The position numbers were made by a program, and so were the translations under genes. The notes beneath the pieces are model-generated. The model saw nothing but the letters and a program-made list of their open reading frames with translations, was not told the DNA's origin and did no database searches. Of a stretch of DNA of 64,000 nucleotides, positions 25,577-33,844 are shown piece by piece (position 1 is the stretch's first letter; every line of letters begins with the position of its first letter). This stretch comes from Thiobacillus sp. (GTDB lineage Bacteria; Pseudomonadota; Gammaproteobacteria; Burkholderiales; Thiobacillaceae): assembly GCA_021166845.1 (NCBI GenBank), contig JAJPEP010000013.1:1-64000 (forward strand), read 5' to 3'.

Positions 25577-26494
25577 TCAATACCCCATCCTCGCCGCCAC
25601 ATCCGCCACCCGCGGCAGCACGCGCTCGATCTTTTCCCGGTTGCGGCCGTCTTTCCATTTGTCCAGGCGGATTTCGGAGAAGGCGTTGTAGGGGATGTCG
25701 AGCACTTCGGCGCAGTGCGCCTGCAAGCGGGCGTCGAATGCCAGGCCACAGCCTTCGAATACCTGGCGAAAGGTGGCCGCCGGGTCGCGCAGGAAGTCCT
25801 CGTAGAACACATCGACCCATTGCCCGACGGGCACGCTTGCCTTCGCGTCGAGGATGGCCTGGTTGATGGCGGCGTACTGGAAGGCGGCGACGTCTTCGAC
25901 CGGCGCATTCACATACCCGCGCCAGCCGTCGGCGAGGAAGAAGCACCACTTGGTCAGGGCGCCGTTTTCCACCGCCACCGTCGCCGGCAGGTCGTTCGAC
26001 CAGGTGGCGAATTCGTCAGGCTTGCGCCAGCCTTCGATCAGCGAATTGAGGTTGTCGCCCGGGCTGCGCTTGACGAAGACGAACACGGCATCGGGAAACA
26101 GCGCCTGCAGATAGGGCACGCACAGGCCGTTCTGGTTGTTCTTGTCGATCCAGCGATGCAGCCCGGTCCAGCTGTAGAAATAACGGCTGACGGTGTCGCG
26201 ATCCGCCGGACTGGCGTCGCCGGCATCCAGCGCATGGGTGTCCCAACGCTTGTCGGCCGGCGGATGCAGGTCGGTCCAGTAATCGTGGGTTTCGCGCTGC
26301 AGGCTGCCGATCTCGTGCGATTCGGACAGGGTCTTGTAGACCAGCGTGGTGCCGGCGCGCGAGCAGCCGACCACGATGATCGGGCGCTGCGCAGGTCGCC
26401 GCGCAAGCGCCCAGCGCAAACTGCGCACGCCACGTTGAGCGCGCCGCGCATGGTAGGCCAGTGTTTTGCTTACTTTGATCAGGAATTCATTCAA
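25577..26494 (-). CDS. Sulfotransferase-family protein
   Basis: The 305-residue protein has IIVVGCSRAGTTLVY (39-53), the phosphosulfate loop of sulfotransferases. VFVKRSPGDNLNSL further on stands in place of the usual R-D-x-R-D...S site, so the 3'-phosphate site is altered (K-R-S-P-G-D-N-L-N-S). It is a member of the sulfotransferase superfamily, but PAPS use is less certain than for the copies at 15473 and 31746. It appears to be the first gene of the operon that runs down to 21359. The 339 bases upstream are mostly repeats. Confidence 0.75.
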   Translation of the reverse strand: MNEFLIKVSKTLAYHARRAQRGVRSLRWALARRPAQRPIIVVGCSRAGTTLVYKTLSESHEIGSLQRETHDYWTDLHPPADKRWDTHALDAGDASPADRDTVSRYFYSWTGLHRWIDKNNQNGLCVPYLQALFPDAVFVFVKRSPGDNLNSLIEGWRKPDEFATWSNDLPATVAVENGALTKWCFFLADGWRGYVNAPVEDVAAFQYAAINQAILDAKASVPVGQWVDVFYEDFLRDPAATFRQVFEGCGLAFDARLQAHCAEVLDIPYNAFSEIRLDKWKDGRNREKIERVLPRVADVAARMGY

Positions 26495-26560
26495 CGGCTT
26501 GGGCTTTCTGACAATAGGGCAACGGGTATGGCCGCATCAAATACGGAGCCGCAGGAACCT

Positions 26561-26718
26561 GATTTAACCCGGATTGTTTATTGGGGCGCGAGATGCTGCT
26601 TGGCGTAGGGTGCACTCCGTGCACCTTCGGGCAATCGGTGCACGGAGTGCACCCTACGCGCTACAAATTGCCTAATGAACAATCCCGGTTTAACTCGATT
26701 CCGGCAGGCCGGAATGAC
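26561..26718. repeat. MITE-like nested inverted repeat in a 339-base intergenic region
   Basis: Between the divergent genes at 26494 and 26834 lies a perfect 23-bp inverted repeat (26603-26625 and 26637-26659, GCGTAGGGTGCACTCC... and its complement, 11-base loop). It is enclosed by an imperfect outer inverted repeat: TTAACCCGGATTGTTTATT near 26563-26581 against AATGAACAATCCCGGTTTAA near 26673-26692. A further palindrome, GATTCCGGC-AG-GCCGGAATGAC, abuts it at 26697-26718. The nesting of terminal and internal palindromes without coding capacity is what small non-autonomous transposable elements look like. The rest of the gap (26719-26833) shows no gene and presumably holds the promoter of the next gene. 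Confidence 0.7.
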
Positions 26719-26833
26719 GAAATCATCGGTGCCGCATCGCGAACTCAACATAACGCAACATACAGGTTTCGTGCCAAGCGGCAGGCTCGTTTATATTGGT
26801 AGATTATCCTGTATCACTCTGGCACACGACACC

Positions 26834-28660
26834 ATGGATGGCATTTTTGGCTGGCTGGGCGACCACGGCGCGCATCAGGACTTGATCAAGCATATGGGGC
26901 AGGCGGCACGCCCATCTTCAGAAGGGCTGCGGCACGAGCACAGCAGCCAGATGCTGGGGGTAGCGGCCTGCTCGCGCTTTGGCAAGGCCGAAATCCACGT
27001 GGAGAACGGGCTGGCTGCGGCGCTGCACGGGCGACCGCGCTTTCTCGATGCGGATCTGGCCTTCATTGCCCGCGACCAGAATCCGGCCATGGCAGTGGCG
27101 CGCGGCTGGGTCCGCTTCGGCGAAGTACTGCCCACGCTGATGCAGGGCAACTTCGCTTTTGCCGTGCTTGAACCATTGAAGAAAAAAGCCTTTCTGGCGC
27201 TCGACCGCGTCGGCGCCGAACGCCTGTGTTACGCCAAGCACGGCGACCAGCTGGTGTTCGGAAGCAGCGTGCAAAGCGTGGCGGCCCACCCCGCCGTCGG
27301 CCCCGTCATCGACCCGCAGGCGATCTACGACTATCTCTATTTTCATACCATTCCCGCGCCGCGCAGCCTGTATCAGAGCGTACACAAGCTGCTGCCCGGG
27401 CAAGCCCTCACCCTGAAAAACGGCCAGCTCGTTGCCGCGTTTTACTGGCAGGCGGACTACACCCCGGTCGATGCCGGCTTCGACCCCCTCCGCCGCGATT
27501 TCCGCAACCTGCTGGAGCAGGCGGTGCGCGATGCCGATGCGCCGGCCACCGCGGCGTTTCTTTCCGGCGGCACCGATAGCTCGACCATCGTCGGCGCCCT
27601 CACGGCCGCGCGGGGCGCGCCGGTCAACACCTTTTCCATCGGCTTCGACGCCGACGGCTTCGACGAAATGGAATACGCGCGCTGCGCCGCCGAGCGCTAC
27701 GGCAGCCGCAGCCACGAGTATTACCTGAAGCCGGCCGACATCGCGACCGCGATTCCCATCATCGCGCGCGAATACGACGAGCCCTTCGGCAACGACTCGG
27801 CGGCGCCGACCTATTTCTGCGCCAGGGCCGCGCGCGAGGCGGGATTCGAGAACATGCTCGCCGGCGACGGCGGCGATGAAATATTCGGCGGCAATGCGCG
27901 CTACGCCAAGCAGCGCCTGTTCGAGGCCTATGCCCGCCTGCCCGCCGTGCTGCGGCGCGGGCTGATCGAGCCGGTTGCAAACGCGCCGGGGCTGTCGAAC
28001 CGATTTCCGCTGTCCAAGCTGAAAAGCTATGTCGCCCAGGCCCATGTCAGGCTGCCGCTGCGACTGGAAAGCTACAACTTCCTGCACCGCACCCCGCTCG
28101 ACCAGATATTTGCGGCGGATTTCATTCGTGCCGTCGACCCCTCCTCGACGGATGCCGCTCTCAACGAAGTCTACGCCCGCACCAGCTCCGACCATTACAT
28201 CAACCGCCTGATGCACCTGGACCTGAAGTTCACCCTGGCCGACAACGACCTGCGCAAGGTCGGCGCCATGACGGAAGCGGCTGGAATCGAGGTGCATTAC
28301 CCCCTGCTCGACGACCGCCTGGTGGCGTTTGCCAATCATCTGCCGGTGGACTACAAGGTGCGCGGGCAAAAGCTGCGCTGGTTCTTCAAGAAGGCCCTGG
28401 ACGACCTGCTGCCGGAAAAGATCATCAACAAGAGCAAGCACGGCTTCGGGTTGCCGTTCGGCGTGTGGAGCACGCAATACGCTCCGCTCGGCGACCTCGT
28501 CGGCGACAGCCTGTCGGACTTCAAGAAGCGCGGCTTGATCCAGCCGGCGTATCTGGACCACATGCTGGCCATGCAGCGCGGCCAGCATGCAAGTTATTAC
28601 GGGGTGATGATCTGGGTGGTGATGATGCTGGAGCAGTGGCTGACGGCGAACGAGCACTGA
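26834..28660 (+). CDS. Asparagine-synthetase-like amidotransferase lacking the glutaminase cysteine
   Basis: The 608-residue protein has the two-domain layout of AsnB-type enzymes: an N-terminal Ntn-hydrolase-like domain (1-190) and a C-terminal ATP-pyrophosphatase domain with the PP-loop SGGTDSS (244-250). The expected Met-Cys-Gly-Ile start reads Met-Asp-Gly-Ile, and the NGEIYN glutamine-binding motif is replaced by HGRPRF. Glutamine hydrolysis should therefore be lost. The synthetase half looks intact (DNDLRKVG and HYPLLDDRLV present). Such enzymes may use ammonia or form other amide bonds, for example on sugar acids. The open frame extends upstream, but family similarity begins at this ATG. 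It stands alone on the plus strand between two minus-strand operons. Confidence 0.88.
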   Translation: MDGIFGWLGDHGAHQDLIKHMGQAARPSSEGLRHEHSSQMLGVAACSRFGKAEIHVENGLAAALHGRPRFLDADLAFIARDQNPAMAVARGWVRFGEVLPTLMQGNFAFAVLEPLKKKAFLALDRVGAERLCYAKHGDQLVFGSSVQSVAAHPAVGPVIDPQAIYDYLYFHTIPAPRSLYQSVHKLLPGQALTLKNGQLVAAFYWQADYTPVDAGFDPLRRDFRNLLEQAVRDADAPATAAFLSGGTDSSTIVGALTAARGAPVNTFSIGFDADGFDEMEYARCAAERYGSRSHEYYLKPADIATAIPIIAREYDEPFGNDSAAPTYFCARAAREAGFENMLAGDGGDEIFGGNARYAKQRLFEAYARLPAVLRRGLIEPVANAPGLSNRFPLSKLKSYVAQAHVRLPLRLESYNFLHRTPLDQIFAADFIRAVDPSSTDAALNEVYARTSSDHYINRLMHLDLKFTLADNDLRKVGAMTEAAGIEVHYPLLDDRLVAFANHLPVDYKVRGQKLRWFFKKALDDLLPEKIINKSKHGFGLPFGVWSTQYAPLGDLVGDSLSDFKKRGLIQPAYLDHMLAMQRGQHASYYGVMIWVVMMLEQWLTANEH

Positions 28661-29020
28661 GGTTGGGGGCGTTGGGCTTGTTGGCTTAACCTACGGTAGC
28701 TTCAGCCGCGATCGGTAGGCTATCGGGGCTGAAGCCCCTCCCACAAAAAACCCTGCGACCTCTCCAAAACCGGACTGCCGCTGTACCTGTGGGAGGGGTT
28801 TCAGCCCCGATCGCGAAATCCGATCGCGGCTAAAGCCGCTCCCACCACCCCTCCTCCGCTTGCTTATGGGCTTCAGCCCAATGGCGCGACCCGATCGCGG
28901 CTCAAGCCGCCCCTTCGGTGAATGCGGCAGATCCGTGCTGCTGTGGGAGGGTCGCCCCCGGCCGATGAAGTGGCGATTGCGACGGCGCGAAAATCAACCC
29001 AGGGCGACCCGCCTTCCGGC
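28661..29020. repeat. Intergenic cluster of REP-like palindromes
   Basis: This 360-base gap between convergent genes has no credible coding sequence. It holds at least four copies of a REP-type palindrome: GCTTCAGCCGCGATCG (28699-28714), GGGGCTGAAGCCCC (28725-28738) with its inverted mate in 28789-28814, GATCGCGGCTAAAGCCGC (28822-28839) and GATCGCGGCTCAAGCCGC (28893-28910). A separate inverted repeat GGGTCGCCC / GGGCGACCC occupies 28949-28957 and 29002-29010. The copies are related to the element at 1-114. With two genes converging here, some of the hairpins could act as bidirectional terminators. Confidence 0.75.
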
Positions 29021-30346
29021 CTATATGCGCCGCCCAGCACTTTCATGGCCTAACCTGCTGGACGGATGCGGCGGCGGGTTTTTCGCCGGGGCCATCGTGG
29101 GCGTGGCCCAGGTCTTGTCAAGCACGCCCGAGAACCTGGCCGCCATCACAAGAATAATCATCAGGTGATACGTCAGGTCGAAATAGGCCAGCCCCAGGAA
29201 TACCCCTCCCACCCCGTATCCGACCAGACTGACCTGGATCATCGCGGCCAGGTCGGCCGCCCATTTTCGCTCGGGGTCATTTTTGCACGCACGGATGACC
29301 TGATTGGCGCGCAACCAGGCGAACACCGCCAGCAGGATGAACATGCCGAACCCGATGAAGCCGTGCTCGCCCATCACCTCGAAGTAGATGCTGTGCACGT
29401 CGTGCACCCTGAAGGGCTCTGGAGCGTACTGGCGGAAGGTCGGCGCCCTGAACATTTCGAACCCGCCGCCGGTGATCCGGTCCTTCGCCACATTGAATGC
29501 GGTATGCCAGGCATTGATGCGCCCCAAGGCCGAAGTGTCTTCCTCGTAGGTCTTGATCGTATTCATGCGGTCATACCATTCCTGCGGCATCACCGATGCC
29601 ATGATCGCGACCGCGACCACCATGTAGATCGTCATGACGAACTTGTGGCGGCTCTTGAACCACAGGAACAGGCCCATGGCGGCCATGGCCACCAGCCCGC
29701 CACGTGATTGACTGCCGATCGCAGCAACCCCGGATAACACCATGGCGGACGCCAGGCCCCAACGGACCCACTGCTGGGTCGCCTGCAGATGTAGATAGCG
29801 AATCAGCGGGATAAGCATCGCCAGCACCAGCGCCATTTCGTTGTTGCCGGAAAAAAAGGTGCCAGTCGGCCCCTGAACCCTGAACTGGCCGCCGTGAAGG
29901 ATGGTGAAAATGCCGCCCTTGACTCCGTAGTACCCCAATGACAGCGCAATGACCCAGATCATCCAGTGCAGATGCTGGCGTTCCTTGATGATCATGGCGG
30001 TGAGAAACACCATGAGCTGGATTTTCCAGACCTTGTTCCACTGGAGCCAGGCCGCATCGGGGTAGAACGAAAAAAACGTGGTGATGAACATCCAGCCAAT
30101 GAACATCAGCAGCAATATCGTCTCGCGCGTCCAGATCATTTCCTTCTTCTCTTTCGAGAACATGAAGGCCGTGATGGTGACGATGCCCGTGATGAAGGCA
30201 AACGGCATATCGTAGGCAAAGCCCCAGGCCTGCCGGTGCGGGTTCATGTAGCCGAGCCAGCACCACAGCAGGATGCCGATCCAGGGTCGCTTGAATATGA
30301 AGGGCAGCACCCCGAACACAACTGCGGTAACAAAGATGTCTCTCAT
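29021..30346 (-). CDS. O-antigen-ligase-like protein, exosortase A system-associated
   Basis: The 441-residue membrane protein has about ten hydrophobic segments and a large soluble loop (about 255-325). The opening (RDIFVTAVVFGVLPFIFKRPWIG) and GSQSRGGLVAMAAM are characteristic of the putative O-glycosylation ligases found beside exosortase A. Ligases of this superfamily (WaaL, PglL) transfer a lipid-linked glycan to an acceptor on the periplasmic side. It is the last gene of the long XrtA-locus transcript and overlaps the upstream ligase-like gene by four bases. The true acceptor (lipid or protein) is unknown. Confidence 0.87.
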   Translation of the reverse strand: MRDIFVTAVVFGVLPFIFKRPWIGILLWCWLGYMNPHRQAWGFAYDMPFAFITGIVTITAFMFSKEKKEMIWTRETILLLMFIGWMFITTFFSFYPDAAWLQWNKVWKIQLMVFLTAMIIKERQHLHWMIWVIALSLGYYGVKGGIFTILHGGQFRVQGPTGTFFSGNNEMALVLAMLIPLIRYLHLQATQQWVRWGLASAMVLSGVAAIGSQSRGGLVAMAAMGLFLWFKSRHKFVMTIYMVVAVAIMASVMPQEWYDRMNTIKTYEEDTSALGRINAWHTAFNVAKDRITGGGFEMFRAPTFRQYAPEPFRVHDVHSIYFEVMGEHGFIGFGMFILLAVFAWLRANQVIRACKNDPERKWAADLAAMIQVSLVGYGVGGVFLGLAYFDLTYHLMIILVMAARFSGVLDKTWATPTMAPAKNPPPHPSSRLGHESAGRRI

Positions 30347-31749
30347 GCGGACTCGACTTTCTCGGCCATGGACGGCACAACAGCCTGCGCCAGCCCGTTC
30401 TGCAGGGGAACGTGACTGACGACATATCGATGCTTGCCCGAGGCTTCGGGGGCAATGGCATCCAGCAGTTTCAGTTCGACAGCCCCCGTTGCGCCCAGAC
30501 GCGCACGCAGGCCCTGACTGACCGCTTCGCGCGCGGCATCGTTCCAGCGCGCGTCCGGCACCACCTGCACTTCCAGCCGGTCGACCGTGTGCTGAATCAG
30601 CTTGAACTGGCCGATGCCGGGGATCGCACGCAGCACATAAATCACCGCCAGCGCATGCATGATGCGGCCGTCGGCGGCGACGATGAAATCGGTCTGCCGC
30701 CCAACGACGGCATCCAGCACGTCGAGGCCGCGCCCGCCGGGATCGGTCTTGCCCGCACGCCGGACCACGTCCCCGGTGCGGTAGCGGATGAAGGGCTGCG
30801 CCTCGGATGCCAGGCTGGTGATCACCGCCTCGCCTTCTTCCGCCGGATTGCCGGCGTCATCGAGCACTTCGATGATATGGGTTTCGCTCATTTGCAGCAG
30901 GGTGCCGTCCGGCGATTGCAGCGCCATCAGGCCGGCATCTCGCGCGCCGTATTCGACCGAGACCGGCACGCCGAACCCCCGTTCGATCAGTTCGCGCTGG
31001 TGGGGAAACAGCGGCTCGCCGGTAGTGCTCACCACACGCAATGCGGGCAGCCTGGGACGGATGCCGCGCGATTCGGCGTACGCGGCAAGCAGCGCCAGAC
31101 TGCTGGCATAGCCGTAGATCGCCTTCGGGTTCCAGGCCTGCATCGCCGCCAGATAGTCGTCCATGCGCGCGGGCGACATCTCGAACGCATTCAGAAGCAG
31201 CTGATTCACCAGGCGGTCGCGCAGGGTCTTGATGCGGTCGGTCTTGTTCAGTTCCACCGGCGCGCCCCACAGATACACCTCGCGTTCGCCCGGCTGCACG
31301 CCCCACCAGCGGCGTGCACGCAGTCGCCCCGCGGCATCGGCGGCCTGGCGTGCACGGCCGAAATAGAAGATCAGCGGCTCGCCGCTGGAACCGCCGGTGG
31401 TGTATCTGAACGCCCCGCCCGGCGCCTCGCGCCACACCAGCTGCTCGACATTGTCGCTGGCGTCGCGCTTGTTCATGGTGGGCAAGCGGGCCAGGTCAGC
31501 CAGCGTCGCACGGCCCGCATGTACCGCATCATCCAGCGATGCTGCACGCAGGCGGTCGGCGTGCCAGGGGCTGTGCGCCAGAGCGCTTTGCAACAGTGCG
31601 TTGAGGCGGCCTGCCTGATAGTCGCGCATTGCATCGTGCGACAGCCATTGGGTGCGCTCAAGTTCAGCGAGCATCGCGAAGGTGGGGCGGCGCATGGCCG
31701 CTTCCTGCGCGCGGAAGACGCTGCGAGCGAACCAGGCAGGGAAGCTCAT
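30343..31749 (-). CDS. CapK/PaaK-like AMP-forming ligase
   Basis: The 468-residue protein is in the phenylacetate-CoA-ligase-like (CapK) branch of adenylate-forming enzymes. It has TTGGSSGEP (about 116-124, ATP-binding P-loop), STTGEPLFPHQ, EYGARDAGLMA and RYRTGDVV in family order. In glycan clusters these proteins are thought to activate an acyl or amino acid group for attachment to a sugar; the substrate is unknown. Exosortase A loci more often carry a different AMP-forming acyl-CoA ligase with an acyl carrier protein, and no carrier gene is seen here. ATGA overlaps link it to both neighbours. Confidence 0.85.
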   Translation of the reverse strand: MSFPAWFARSVFRAQEAAMRRPTFAMLAELERTQWLSHDAMRDYQAGRLNALLQSALAHSPWHADRLRAASLDDAVHAGRATLADLARLPTMNKRDASDNVEQLVWREAPGGAFRYTTGGSSGEPLIFYFGRARQAADAAGRLRARRWWGVQPGEREVYLWGAPVELNKTDRIKTLRDRLVNQLLLNAFEMSPARMDDYLAAMQAWNPKAIYGYASSLALLAAYAESRGIRPRLPALRVVSTTGEPLFPHQRELIERGFGVPVSVEYGARDAGLMALQSPDGTLLQMSETHIIEVLDDAGNPAEEGEAVITSLASEAQPFIRYRTGDVVRRAGKTDPGGRGLDVLDAVVGRQTDFIVAADGRIMHALAVIYVLRAIPGIGQFKLIQHTVDRLEVQVVPDARWNDAAREAVSQGLRARLGATGAVELKLLDAIAPEASGKHRYVVSHVPLQNGLAQAVVPSMAEKVESA

Positions 31750-32591
31750 GCCGGCTCCTGGCGGGGCAACGCCCGGAAGCGTGCCAGCAGTTCATCGCAC
31801 AAAGCCGCCACGGCAGGCGCGATGTCCGGCGGGCTGCGATGCTTGACCGAGCGCGCGTGAATACGTCCGGCAACCTGCCGATTGAAACCCTGCAAGCCGA
31901 GGAAATCATAGACCCCCGCCACTTCACGCAAGGAATGCCGCACCAGTCCTTCGTAAAACACCACGCGCACACGCGGATCGGCGGCCAGCTGCTGCTCGTA
32001 AAACAGCGCATTGCGATAAAACCACATGATCGCTGCCCCCTCGGCCTCACTGGCGTCCGGGTGGTACAGCGCAGCGAGCAATTCGCGGGTGGCGCCCGAC
32101 ATGCCGCGTCCGCGCCAGTCGCTCGAATCTCCGTGCGCCAGCCGCTTCCATTGCGGCACGAAGTTGCCGAAGGATTTGATCGCCGAGTGGACGCTGTCGC
32201 GCCAGTCGCGCACGACCCACAGCGTTTTCGCGGGTGCGAAGGTATTCATCAAGAGCTTGATGCGATCGAGTTCGCACAGCGCCTTGATCACGAACACCGG
32301 CGCCGGACATTGCTTCGCAAGCTGCCGGATTACGGCCAGATCGCGCATCTCGTAACGTTCGAAGGCGCGGGGGTCGGTTTCGTGGAACACCTGGGTATCC
32401 GCACTGGCATCCAGCACATCCATCAAGAGGTTTGTTCCTGAACGCTGCACGCCGGCAACAAACACATGCTGGGCGACAGGTCGCGGCTGGATGCGCTGGC
32501 GCAAGACCTTGCCGTGCCGCCAGATCGCATGGCGAATGCGCGTGGGCAGGCCGCGTGCATCGTGTCCGGTGGCGGGTTTGGCTTGGCTCAT
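31746..32591 (-). CDS. Sulfotransferase-family protein
   Basis: The 281-residue protein has VFVAGVQRSGTNLLMDVL (43-60), the phosphosulfate loop, and LWVVRDWRDSVHSAI as the 3'-phosphate site (R-D..R-D...S). Acceptor binding would use the HETDPRAFERY region. No signal peptide is visible. It is embedded in the exosortase A operon with four-base overlaps on both sides, which ties sulfation (if that is the activity) to the XrtA-linked exopolysaccharide rather than to the ABC cluster alone. Confidence 0.82.
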   Translation of the reverse strand: MSQAKPATGHDARGLPTRIRHAIWRHGKVLRQRIQPRPVAQHVFVAGVQRSGTNLLMDVLDASADTQVFHETDPRAFERYEMRDLAVIRQLAKQCPAPVFVIKALCELDRIKLLMNTFAPAKTLWVVRDWRDSVHSAIKSFGNFVPQWKRLAHGDSSDWRGRGMSGATRELLAALYHPDASEAEGAAIMWFYRNALFYEQQLAADPRVRVVFYEGLVRHSLREVAGVYDFLGLQGFNRQVAGRIHARSVKHRSPPDIAPAVAALCDELLARFRALPRQEPA

Positions 32592-33844
32592 CGTTTGGCG
32601 GCTGCCGGAGCAGACCGTTCAGGACGGGGGGCGATGGCGAGCAAGGGCTCATAGGCCCGCAGCAATTGCGCCACGCGCTTGTCCCAATGGTTGTCACGGG
32701 CGTAATCGAGGATCGCGGCGCGGTCCCAGCCCTTGCCCAGCGCGGCATCCAGCGCCTGCTGCAAGGCGGCGCTGTCGCCGAACGGGACGATGCTGCCGAG
32801 TTCCTCGCGGCACACCACTTCGGCGTTGCCGCCGACATCGGTTGAAATCACCGGCAGGCCGCAGGCCATGGCTTCCAGGAAGACATTCGCCCAGCCTTCG
32901 TTGCGGGTGGCGAGCACGAAGACGTCGGAAGCCGACAACGGCCATTTGAGTTCGTCCGGCGGCAGCGCGCCGAGGAAATGCACGCGATCGGCCAGCCCCA
33001 GCCGCGCCACCTGGGCGGTGAGTTCGGCACGGTTGTCGCCTTCGGGACTGGCGCCGCCGACGATGAGGTAGTGCAGGTCAGGGTGATGTTCGAGCAGCGC
33101 CGGCAGGACCTCGATGACGCGGTGCATGCCCTTGCGCTCGACCAGCCCGCCCACCGAGATCAGCACCTTCGCGTCGTCCGGCAGGCCGAAGCGGGCGCGC
33201 GCGGCGGCGCGGGCCACCGGCTGGAAGCGCTCGGTGTCGATGCCGTTGCCGACGACTTCGGTTTTATCAACGGCAGCGCCCAGGTCGATCGCCAGCCGGC
33301 GCAGGGAATCGGAAACGGAGAACACCCGGGCCGCGGATTTCAGGGTGCGCGACAGCCGCGGGCGCAGCACGGGGTTCCTGCTGTGCGGCGCTTCGGTGCC
33401 GCGCAGGGTGACCGTCGCCGGCAGGCCCAGCCAGCGACCCAGCCGGGTGGCGGCTTCGCCGTCGGGGTAGGTGAAATGGGCGTCGATCAGCTGCGCGCCC
33501 TGGCGCTTCAGCTTTCGCATCAGACCGACGCTCGCCAGCGCCATCGACCAGCCGTCGAACTGGCGCAGCAGGCCGGGAACCGACAGATAGCGCGGGTGGT
33601 AGACGCGGATGCCCTGCTGGATTTCCAGCGCCGGGGCCTGCGGCCGGTAGCCGGGGCGCAGTCTGCGGATCAGCGACTGCCCGGGAAACCACGGTTGCGG
33701 CGAGACAACGGCGAGCGGGCGATGCTGGGCGACGCGGAACATGCGCTCGCGAATGAACAGCCCGGCGCCGGGGCGCGCCGCGCTGGGGAAGAGCGCGCTG
33801 AACACGACCAGGTCGATGCGGTCGGATGTGCGATCTTCAGCCAA
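32588..33844 (-). CDS. GT4-family glycosyltransferase
   Basis: The 418-residue GT-B enzyme has LVVFSALFPSAARPGAGLFI at the N-terminus, LISVGGLVERKGMHRVI at the donor-domain start and ATRNEGWANVFLEAMACGLP as the EX7E motif. The most likely start is the TTG at 33844, which overlaps the end of the upstream glycosyltransferase gene. The longer frame to 33904 runs inside that gene and adds unrelated sequence. This rare start codon could lower its expression. It is part of the XrtA operon. Confidence 0.83.
   Translation of the reverse strand: MAEDRTSDRIDLVVFSALFPSAARPGAGLFIRERMFRVAQHRPLAVVSPQPWFPGQSLIRRLRPGYRPQAPALEIQQGIRVYHPRYLSVPGLLRQFDGWSMALASVGLMRKLKRQGAQLIDAHFTYPDGEAATRLGRWLGLPATVTLRGTEAPHSRNPVLRPRLSRTLKSAARVFSVSDSLRRLAIDLGAAVDKTEVVGNGIDTERFQPVARAAARARFGLPDDAKVLISVGGLVERKGMHRVIEVLPALLEHHPDLHYLIVGGASPEGDNRAELTAQVARLGLADRVHFLGALPPDELKWPLSASDVFVLATRNEGWANVFLEAMACGLPVISTDVGGNAEVVCREELGSIVPFGDSAALQQALDAALGKGWDRAAILDYARDNHWDKRVAQLLRAYEPLLAIAPRPERSAPAAAKR

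Noticed and set aside
28661-29020. Possible CRISPR array, because of repeated GC-rich units
   Set aside because: Repeats are palindromic, differ in spacing and orientation, and have no regular unique spacers.
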